Made by a program: the position numbers and the translations under genes. 64,000 nucleotides of DNA from DAORHV01 sp964434575 (GTDB lineage: Bacteria > Patescibacteriota > Gracilibacteria > Peribacterales > Peribacteraceae): NCBI GenBank assembly GCA_964434575.1, contig CAYSWB010000007.1, forward strand, positions 7,564 to 71,563, written 5' to 3'. How positions within the stretch are numbered: the stretch's first letter is position 1; every line of letters begins with the position of its first letter. This document shows, piece after piece, positions 1 to 6,395 of this stretch. The notes beneath the pieces were generated by a model. That model was not told where the DNA came from. It did not search any database and worked only from the letters and a program-made list of their open reading frames with translations.

Positions 1-1095
1 GGCGAGCTGTGGGAGAAATCCCTCCAGCAACTGATCGAAGAAGCGGTCTACAACGCGCTCGAAAGCAGCGGCGTGATGACCACCGACATCGACTATGTCG
101 TGATCGGCAACATGGTCAGCGGCGAGACCGCCGCCCAGGCGCATTTGGGAACCTTCGCCTCCAGCCTGCTCCCGCACCGTCCGCCCGCCCTGCGCGTGGA
201 GGCCGCGTGCGCATCCGGCGGCTTGGCCGTGCACACCGCATGCGCCCTGCTGGAATCCGGCCGCGCACAGACCATCCTGGTGGTCGGAGCCGAGAAGCTC
301 ACCGACGTCTCCGGCGACCTGGTCACCCGCGCGCTGATGCACGCCGCCGACAGCGAGAAGGACACGCCCGCCGGACTCACGTTCCCGGGCATCTTCGCGC
401 TCACGGCCCAGGCCTACATGCACGAGCACGGCCTGAAGCGCGACCAGCTGAGTCTGGTGTCCGCTTCCACCCACCGTGCCGCGACACTGAACCCCTACGC
501 GCAGTTCCGCCGCGAGATCCCGGCCGCAAGCATCTCCAAGAGCCCGCTCGTCGCCGATCCTCTGCGTCTGCTGGACTGCTCGCCCATCAGCGACGGCGCC
601 GCCGCGATGGTGCTTTCCACCAAAAAGACGGGCTCCGTGCGTATCGCCGCGTCGCAATTGGGCAGCGATTTCCTCAGCCTGGCCGACCGCGAGAGCATCA
701 CGTCGTTCCAAAGCACGAAGAAGGCCTTCGCAGCCGCCATGAAAGAAGCCGACTGGACCAAGAAAGACATCGACGTGATGGAATGCCACGACTGCTTCTC
801 GATCGCGACCATCATCCACCTGGAAGACATGGGCTTCGCCCGCACCGGCGAGGGCATCAAGTTGTTTGAGCAGGGCGACACCGGAGCCGACGGCGCGCTG
901 CCCATCAATTGTTCCGGAGGTCTGAAGGCGTGCGGCCACCCCATCGGCGCCACCGGCGTGAAACAAGTGCTCGATATCTACAAGCAGCTCTCCGGCACCG
1001 CGCCCAACCAGGTCGCCAAAGCCAAGCGCGGCCTCGCCCACAACTTGGGCGGCGTCGGCGCCACCTGCACCCTGCACCTTCTCGAAGCCGCGTAA
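1..1095 (+). CDS. Thiolase-family acetyl-CoA acetyltransferase (SCP2-like), 5' end outside window
   Basis: The open frame already runs at base 1, so the N-terminus is missing. Family features seen are a nucleophile Cys in the context EAACASGG, the segment ECHDCFS, the motif NCSGGLKACGHPIGATG and a C-terminal NLGGVGATC. These define a thiolase that condenses or cleaves acyl-CoA, of the SCP2/acetoacetyl-CoA type found in archaea and some bacteria. It is followed after 2 nt by a gene whose N-terminal half is a DUF35 OB-fold. In archaea, DUF35 proteins bridge acetoacetyl-CoA thiolase and HMG-CoA synthase at the entry of the mevalonate pathway. I infer the same role here and would expect HMG-CoA synthase just upstream of the window. 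The family assignment is firm; the pathway is inferred. Confidence 0.93.
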   Translation, partial: GELWEKSLQQLIEEAVYNALESSGVMTTDIDYVVIGNMVSGETAAQAHLGTFASSLLPHRPPALRVEAACASGGLAVHTACALLESGRAQTILVVGAEKLTDVSGDLVTRALMHAADSEKDTPAGLTFPGIFALTAQAYMHEHGLKRDQLSLVSASTHRAATLNPYAQFRREIPAASISKSPLVADPLRLLDCSPISDGAAAMVLSTKKTGSVRIAASQLGSDFLSLADRESITSFQSTKKAFAAAMKEADWTKKDIDVMECHDCFSIATIIHLEDMGFARTGEGIKLFEQGDTGADGALPINCSGGLKACGHPIGATGVKQVLDIYKQLSGTAPNQVAKAKRGLAHNLGGVGATCTLHLLEAA

Positions 1096-1097
1096 CC

Positions 1098-2009
1098 ATG
1101 CCCAACCGCATCCCCGCCCTCCACCGCCGCACCAAGCAGCTCGCCAAAACCGAGCTGAAAGCCGGTACGATCGTGAGTTTCACGACCATCCAGCATCCGC
1201 CGGCGGGTTTCGGCTCCGAGCCGTACACCGTGGCGCTGGTGGAACTGGCCGACGGCAAGCGCGTCTGCGCCCAGCTGACCCGCGAGAGCGCGCCGGCCGT
1301 GATCGGCGCGCACGTTGTGCCCTGCTTGCGCCGCATCCGGACCATGGAGAACGGCCTGTTCGTGAACGACGTGAAGTACGAAGTCGTGCAGGATGTCACG
1401 CTGCCCATCATCCAATTCAGCAAGTACGTTCTGGCTCTCACCGGGCCGTCCGGCGTGGGCAAGACCACCATCACGCGTTCGCTGATGGGAGTCATGCGCA
1501 GCTACTGCGAGCAGGTGCCGGTGGTAACCACCCGCGCCAAGAAGAAGGGCGACGTGGAGCCGTACGTGCACGTGGACGAAAAGACCTTCGACGTCATGGT
1601 AAAGAGCGGCGAGATCATCGCCCACACCCAGATGGAGTCCAAGACCGAGTTGAGGAGGTACGGCTACCGCAAGAAGGACATCGAAGCCATCTGGGCCAAG
1701 ATGAAGCTGCCGGTGGTGGTGACCGACATCCACCTGCTGCAGGGACTTTCCCATAGCCTCGGCCGCCGCGCCGTGCTCAGCTGCGGCCTGCTGCCTCCGG
1801 GCAATAGCCACCGCCGCATGCTTAGTTCGCTGCTGCACCGCCTGCGCATCCGCGGCCGCGAGACCGCTTCGCAGATCAAAGAGCGCCTGAAAACCGCCAA
1901 GTCCGACCTGCTGGCCTTCGATACCTACGCCCACCTGTTCGACCACATGGTGGTGAACGACAAGCTGGACGTGGTGCTGGAGCGCATCACGAAAATCGTC
2001 AGGCCGTAG
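1098..2009 (+). CDS. Fusion of DUF35 OB-fold domain and guanylate-kinase-like domain
   Basis: 303 aa. Residues about 20-82 match the DUF35 OB-fold of acyl-CoA-associated proteins (a PPAGFG turn, then YTVALVELADGKRVCAQL). The CxxC zinc ribbon that usually precedes this fold is absent. Residues about 110-300 form a guanylate-kinase-like domain with the P-loop GPSGVGKT (116-123), then VVTTRAKKKGDVEPY where GMP kinases have their TTRxxRxGE segment, and a C-terminal helical part. The ATG lies 2 nt after the thiolase stop, so the two genes are co-transcribed. The OB half probably works with the thiolase. The kinase half may supply GMP kinase activity or have been recruited to another substrate. Several usual GMP-contacting arginines appear replaced by lysine. 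Its 3' end overlaps the next, convergent gene by 11 nt. Confidence 0.85.
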   Translation: MPNRIPALHRRTKQLAKTELKAGTIVSFTTIQHPPAGFGSEPYTVALVELADGKRVCAQLTRESAPAVIGAHVVPCLRRIRTMENGLFVNDVKYEVVQDVTLPIIQFSKYVLALTGPSGVGKTTITRSLMGVMRSYCEQVPVVTTRAKKKGDVEPYVHVDEKTFDVMVKSGEIIAHTQMESKTELRRYGYRKKDIEAIWAKMKLPVVVTDIHLLQGLSHSLGRRAVLSCGLLPPGNSHRRMLSSLLHRLRIRGRETASQIKERLKTAKSDLLAFDTYAHLFDHMVVNDKLDVVLERITKIVRP

Positions 2010-2595
2010 CCTCGCCTTCGGGCAAGTCGCGCTTTCCGCGCGGCTTGGCCACGAAGACCTTCACGTCATTCACGGTGCCGGTGCGGACAGCGCTGTCGAC
2101 TTTGTCGAGGAAGTGCTTGATGTCGGTCGCGTACTTCAATCCCGGGAACGAAGCGCTGCGCTGCGCGTCGGCGGTGCCGTACCGCACGATGATGTGCTTC
2201 ACGCCGAACGCCATTTCCAGCAGCCCGCCCTTCTTCGTGGCGCTTTCCTGATACTGACTCCACTTCACGGTCTTCATGGATTTGAGCGAAAACGGACCCG
2301 GCTCCTGGAGCAGGATGCGGTCGTTGGTCACGCGCAGCGCGGCCTTCTTCCACAACGCGACGCGGTACCAAACCAACGCGCCGAACACGATGACGGCAAG
2401 TCCGATGCCGATCTGCCAGGGCAACACCGTGTCGAATACCAGCCAGAATCCGCCGAGCAGAACGATGGTCAGGAACAAGCCGGCGACGACGGATTCCACG
2501 ACCGCGCGGCCTATGCCGCGGATGAGCACCGGCAAACCGGGACCCATTTTCAGGAGCAAGCGCTCGCCGTCGTGCAGGTAACTGCGGTCGTCCAT
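1999..2595 (-). CDS. Membrane protein with PH-like domain
   Basis: 198 aa. There are two hydrophobic segments near residues 33-57 and 60-82, then a soluble part with LRVTNDRILLQEPG, typical of bacterial PH-like (YdbT/DUF304-type) domains that follow a pair of membrane helices. The C-terminus is basic. The function of this family is poorly known; it acts at the inner face of the cytoplasmic membrane. A TAGTAT hexamer 9 nt before the ATG suggests a nearly leaderless transcript. It overlaps the end of the plus-strand DUF35-kinase gene by 11 nt, tail to tail. Confidence 0.75.
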   Translation of the reverse strand: MDDRSYLHDGERLLLKMGPGLPVLIRGIGRAVVESVVAGLFLTIVLLGGFWLVFDTVLPWQIGIGLAVIVFGALVWYRVALWKKAALRVTNDRILLQEPGPFSLKSMKTVKWSQYQESATKKGGLLEMAFGVKHIIVRYGTADAQRSASFPGLKYATDIKHFLDKVDSAVRTGTVNDVKVFVAKPRGKRDLPEGEATA

Positions 2596-2607
2596 GGGGA
2601 AATGATA

Positions 2608-3684
2608 CTACAGAGCCTCGTACACGGCCGCGTACTTCCCGGCGATCACGTTCCAGTCGTAGCGCTCCTTATCCTGCAGTGCGGAGGCCGCCAGGCGCTC
2701 GCGGAGCTCGCGGTCGCCAAGCAGTTTCTTCAGCGCGGTGGCCGCGGCGGGAATGTCGTCGGCGGGAACGAGGAGTCCGTTCACCTGGTCCGTGATGATG
2801 TCCGGGATGCCGCCTGCATCCGATGCCAGCACCGCGCATCCGGCAGCCTGCGCCTCCACGAACACGTTGCCGAACGCCTCGCTGCGGGAAAGTCCGCAGA
2901 AAATCTCGGCCTGGGCGAATTCGTCGTACGCGGCCTTGGGCGGAACAGGGCCGGTGAAGTGCACGCGCTCGCCGATGCCGAGCCTTCCCACCTGCGCTTC
3001 CAGCGCCGCGCGCAGCGACCCGTCGCCGACGATCCGCAAATGCGTCGCGGCCGGCGCCTCCGGCAATGCGGCCGCAAACGCGTCCAGCAACGTGTCGATG
3101 CCCTTCATGGGCTCCAGGCGGCACAACGACAACACGCGGCCCGGAACCTTCGGGTGGAACGTACGGGCTTCGGCCAGAAGCCCAAGCGGAATGCCGTTCG
3201 GAATCAATTCCGCGTCGTGGCGCCCGAGCAATTCCGCGCGGCGAACCAGCGCCGAGCTGATGGCCGTCACGCGGTGCGCCGCGTCATGCATGGGACCCAA
3301 AAGCATGCTCGTGTTGGTGCTCTGCAGCGTCAGCATGCGCTTGGCACCCGGTGCCAGAAACCGGCAGAGTACCAGCGCCAAACCGGCGTAGGACTCCAGC
3401 ACGGCATGGATGATGTGCGGTTTTTGGGCGCGCGCGGCTAGCGGGCCGAGCACGGGAAACAGGTATTTATCGAAACCCAGGCCCCAGCCCACGCGCACGA
3501 CGCGCACGCCGCCGACCATGTCGCGGCGCTTGAGCCCTTTCGGCAGCCGCGCGTCGGACAGACTGGTGACGATGGTCAGTTCATAGTCGTCTTTCAGCAG
3601 CGTCGAAACCTCTTCGACCATCGCCTCGGCACCGCTGCGGTGCGGAGTAAGGAACGCCGAAAGGATGACGATGCGTTTTTTCAT
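2608..3684 (-). CDS. Glycosyltransferase family 4 (GT-B fold)
   Basis: 358 aa. The N-terminal Rossmann half begins KKRIVILSAF and contains a glycine-rich acceptor loop (PHRSGAEAM). The C-terminal half contains RVLSLCRLEPMKGIDTLLDA and the donor-site signature SEAFGNVFVEAQAAGC followed by AGGIPDII. These are diagnostic of retaining GT4 enzymes that move a sugar from a nucleotide donor onto a lipid-linked or surface glycan. Its ATG overlaps the stop of the upstream GT4 gene by 4 nt (ATGA), so the two are translationally coupled and probably act in sequence on the same glycan. Donor and acceptor cannot be read from the sequence. Confidence 0.92.
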   Translation of the reverse strand: MKKRIVILSAFLTPHRSGAEAMVEEVSTLLKDDYELTIVTSLSDARLPKGLKRRDMVGGVRVVRVGWGLGFDKYLFPVLGPLAARAQKPHIIHAVLESYAGLALVLCRFLAPGAKRMLTLQSTNTSMLLGPMHDAAHRVTAISSALVRRAELLGRHDAELIPNGIPLGLLAEARTFHPKVPGRVLSLCRLEPMKGIDTLLDAFAAALPEAPAATHLRIVGDGSLRAALEAQVGRLGIGERVHFTGPVPPKAAYDEFAQAEIFCGLSRSEAFGNVFVEAQAAGCAVLASDAGGIPDIITDQVNGLLVPADDIPAAATALKKLLGDRELRERLAASALQDKERYDWNVIAGKYAAVYEAL

Positions 3685-4814
3685 GCGGAAGGACCGCCGA
3701 CCCAGGCGTCGAAGAGCTTGCCGTACTGCGCACCCACCACGTCCCAGCCGAACACCTGCTCGATGCGCCCGCGGGCGGCGGCTCCGAGTGCTTTCATTTT
3801 ATGGGGGTCGCCGAGCAGCCGGCGGATGTGCGCCTCCAGCGCGGCGCGGTCGCCGGGCGCGAACAAAAAGCCCGACACGCCGTTCTGGATGAGGTACGCG
3901 TTGCCGCCGACTTCGGACGCCACGCAGGCGCAACCGCTCGACATGGCTTCCATCAGGGCGTTGCTCAGGCCTTCGGAATAACTCGGCAACACGAAGATGT
4001 CCGTTTCGCCGAGCACCACGGGGATGTCTTTGCGCAGGCCGGTAAACGTAACGGTGTTGGCGTATTTCATGACGAGTTCATGGCCCGGCTTGTACCAGCC
4101 CACCACGCGGAACTCCACGTTCGGGAAATCCTTCTTCAGTTTGTCGGCGACGGCGACGTAGTCGTCCACGCCCTTCACCGACTCCAGGCGGCCGACGTAG
4201 GTGACGGTGATGCCCCTCTTGCCGCGATCGGCCGACGGACCGTGCGGCTTGGGGTCGATGCCGGTAGGAATCACCTGCGACTTGTTCTTGATGAGCAGCC
4301 GCTTGAGCACGGCCTCCGGCTGCGGATGGAAAAACACCACGCGGTTGGCGGCCAGCAAAATCAGCCAGCCCAGCGTCCACGCGTAGATGGCGCTGCAGAT
4401 CTGGAACAACTTGCCGCGGCCCCACCACGTGATGCCGACCAAGGCGTCGGTGATGAGCAGAACGCGTCGTCCGGTCAGCCGCAGCGGCAACAACGCGATG
4501 GAGCTCCAGAACAACACCTTATTCACCACGATGACGTCGGGCTTCAACTCGCTGGCAAGCTTCACGGCCCTACGTCCGAAACCGAGCGCGATGCCGTAAT
4601 TCCACGGGTCGGGCAAAAAGACGTCCTGCACGCGGTGGATGACGAGTGTTTCCGAGACGTTCTCGGTCTCCCGCTTGCCGCCGTCGGTCGGCCCCATGCA
4701 CAGCACGTGCACCCGGTAGCCGATCCGCTGCCACAACTCGGCCATGTTCACCGTGCTGACCATCCAGCGGTGGTCTTCCTTCCAGTACGGGCTGATGAGG
4801 AGGATTGTTCGCAT
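3681..4814 (-). CDS. Glycosyltransferase family 4 (GT-B fold)
   Basis: 377 aa from the chosen ATG (MRTILLISPYWKED). An in-frame start 10 codons upstream is less likely, because a TACACT hexamer lies 10 nt before this ATG, the spacing seen at many starts here. C-terminal motifs are VTYVGRLESVKGVDDYV and LPSYSEGLSNALMEAMSSGC followed by VGGNAYLI, the EX7E-type donor site of GT4. A hydrophobic stretch around residues 115-135 and a second near 165 suggest membrane association. It overlaps the downstream GT4 gene by ATGA. It is the first of a minus-strand pair for extracellular polysaccharide or glycolipid assembly. Confidence 0.92.
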   Translation of the reverse strand: MRTILLISPYWKEDHRWMVSTVNMAELWQRIGYRVHVLCMGPTDGGKRETENVSETLVIHRVQDVFLPDPWNYGIALGFGRRAVKLASELKPDVIVVNKVLFWSSIALLPLRLTGRRVLLITDALVGITWWGRGKLFQICSAIYAWTLGWLILLAANRVVFFHPQPEAVLKRLLIKNKSQVIPTGIDPKPHGPSADRGKRGITVTYVGRLESVKGVDDYVAVADKLKKDFPNVEFRVVGWYKPGHELVMKYANTVTFTGLRKDIPVVLGETDIFVLPSYSEGLSNALMEAMSSGCACVASEVGGNAYLIQNGVSGFLFAPGDRAALEAHIRRLLGDPHKMKALGAAARGRIEQVFGWDVVGAQYGKLFDAWVGGPSA

Positions 4815-4866
4815 AAAGAAGCCAAGTGTAGCGTGACACGCCACCCGGCCAAGTGCAAACGCCGCT

Positions 4867-5298
4867 CTAGAGCGAGTCCGCGATGGTCTGGAACACCGCC
4901 TTCAGGATCTTATCGATCAGCGACTTTTCTTCCTCGGGCTTCTCCTCGCCCTCGGCGGCGGCATGCAGCTCGCCGGACACGCCGGATTCGGCCACCTTTT
5001 TGGCTTCGTCCACGGCCGGCTTGAACTGCTCCTCCATCTGCTCCTTGGACGGCAGGGTGTTGTTGAATGTTTCGATGATCTCGCGGGCGACCTTACCCTC
5101 CTCTTCGGGCAACTGCGACACCACCTGCTCGTTGAAAACGTAGTGTCTCAGGATCGGTGCGCCCACGTACCACGTGGCCATGCCGAACATGATCACGAAC
5201 GCCACGTAGGCCACGTTCTTGGCGACCTGGAGGGCGTATAGCCCGACCACGCCGAGGACGAGGAACAGCACGATGGGAAGAAGGGTGCCCAGGCTCAT
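4867..5298 (-). CDS. Small membrane protein with acidic tail, unknown function
   Basis: 143 aa. Two membrane helices (about residues 7-27 and 29-50) are followed by a soluble, Glu/Lys-rich helical region, with a run of glutamates near residue 120. I recognise no family. This gene has an ordinary promoter (TTGTTA, 17 nt, TATAAT) and a 23-nt leader containing AAGGAAGAG as a possible ribosome-binding site. That contrasts with the leaderless style of its neighbours. It lies between glycosyltransferase genes, so a role in envelope assembly is possible but unproven. Confidence 0.7.
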   Translation of the reverse strand: MSLGTLLPIVLFLVLGVVGLYALQVAKNVAYVAFVIMFGMATWYVGAPILRHYVFNEQVVSQLPEEEGKVAREIIETFNNTLPSKEQMEEQFKPAVDEAKKVAESGVSGELHAAAEGEEKPEEEKSLIDKILKAVFQTIADSL

Positions 5299-5321
5299 AT
5301 TGAGTGTTTCTCTTCCTTATT

Positions 5322-5350
5322 ATTATACAATAAAATTGCATATTTAACAA
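5322..5350 (-). promoter_or_regulatory. Sigma70-type promoter of the acidic-tail membrane protein
   Basis: On the minus strand TTGTTA (5350-5345) and TATAAT (5327-5322) are 17 nt apart, in an AT-rich island of about 40 bp within GC-rich DNA. The start codon at 5298 follows 23 nt after the -10 box, and AAGGAAGAG lies between them. Confidence 0.7.
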
Positions 5351-5370
5351 CATGCCTGGAACGCGCTTCC

Positions 5371-5718
5371 CTACTTGCCGGAACGCTTCATGGCCTCGTC
5401 CAGCGCGTCGTCGCGCACCACCTTCACGATGCGCTGTTCCAGCTCTTCGATGCGGATGACCATGTAGAAGACGATGAAGAACAAGATGCCCAGCGCGCTG
5501 ATGACGGCGGCGTTCTCGTTCTTCTTGATGCCGGTGACGGCACTTAAGTACTGCAAGTTGCCCGGGAACAGCGCGATGTACGCCAGAACTCCCCAGAAGA
5601 CGGTCCACAGCATGCCTTCCCACACCGACTTGCGTTGGCGCATGACCAGGCTCCACGCGTACACGAGCATGAGGAGCGAGAACAGCGGGACGACGATTTG
5701 GTACGGAGTGATTTCCAT
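5371..5718 (-). CDS. DUF2304 family membrane protein
   Basis: 115 aa with three hydrophobic segments (about 6-23, 34-53 and 70-92) and a short charged cytoplasmic end (IEELEQRIVKVVRDDAL). The arrangement and its place 5 nt downstream of a GT2 gene match DUF2304, a small family commonly found beside dolichol-phosphate-type GT2 enzymes. It probably anchors or assists the GT2 enzyme at the membrane. No catalytic residues are evident. Confidence 0.8.
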   Translation of the reverse strand: MEITPYQIVVPLFSLLMLVYAWSLVMRQRKSVWEGMLWTVFWGVLAYIALFPGNLQYLSAVTGIKKNENAAVISALGILFFIVFYMVIRIEELEQRIVKVVRDDALDEAMKRSGK

Positions 5719-5723
5719 GGGAA

Positions 5724-6395
5724 TCAGCGCAGGAAGGAGCGTAGCAGAATCTTACCGGCCGTGCGTATGCCGTTGGCGAACGACTGACCCTTGGCCAGCG
5801 TGTACTCGGAATACATGACTTTGGACGGCACGGACACCACGACCCAGCGGTACTGGGCGGCCTCGCGGATGATTTCGGTGCAGAACTCAAAGCCGCGCAT
5901 TTTCAGATCCACCTGCTTCAGCGCGCGGGGCCCGAACACCTTGAAGCCGCACTGCGTGTCCGGAAGCATCATGCCGGTGACCATGAATGTGAGCAGGTTG
6001 CCCAGCGCGTTGAACAGCCGGCGAATGGCCGGGATGGAATTCTTGGTGCCGCCGAAACGGTTGGCGATGACCAGGTCCGCGTTGCGCTCGCGCTGCACGT
6101 CCAGCAATTGCTTGATGTCGCGCGCGTCGTGCTGGCCGTCGGCGTCGATGGTGATGGCGATGTCGAAGCCCAGCCTGCGTGCGGCCTCGATGCCTGTCAT
6201 GGTGGCGGCGCCCGCGCCGCAGTTCTCACCGTGGCGGATGACGAACGCGCCGGCTTTCTCCGCGGCTTCGTGCGTGCCGTCCGTGGACCCATCGTCCACG
6301 ACGATGCACTGCTCCACGAACTGCAGGCAGCCGCGCACGACCGCATCCACGCGCGTGGCTTCGTTATACGCCGGGATCACCGCACAAACTCGCAT
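5724..6395 (-). CDS. Glycosyltransferase family 2, polyprenyl-phosphate sugar transferase type
   Basis: 223 aa. The GT-A fold motifs are clear: VIPAYNEA at the N-terminus, VVDDGSTDGT (about 34-43), ITIDADGQHD (about 82-91), and a DTQCGFKVF segment followed by GFEFCTEII, typical of dolichyl-phosphate mannose or glucose synthases and related GtrB-like enzymes. It lacks C-terminal membrane helices, which the adjacent DUF2304 protein may supply. It would charge a polyprenyl phosphate with a hexose for use outside the membrane, and the large PMT-like protein encoded just upstream is the natural consumer. Its start directly abuts that gene's stop. Confidence 0.92.
   Translation of the reverse strand: MRVCAVIPAYNEATRVDAVVRGCLQFVEQCIVVDDGSTDGTHEAAEKAGAFVIRHGENCGAGAATMTGIEAARRLGFDIAITIDADGQHDARDIKQLLDVQRERNADLVIANRFGGTKNSIPAIRRLFNALGNLLTFMVTGMMLPDTQCGFKVFGPRALKQVDLKMRGFEFCTEIIREAAQYRWVVVSVPSKVMYSEYTLAKGQSFANGIRTAGKILLRSFLR

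Noticed and set aside
9..869. 286-aa frame overlapping the thiolase
   Set aside because: Arg/His/Pro-rich shadow of the thiolase frame; no domain, and the thiolase frame carries all the motifs.
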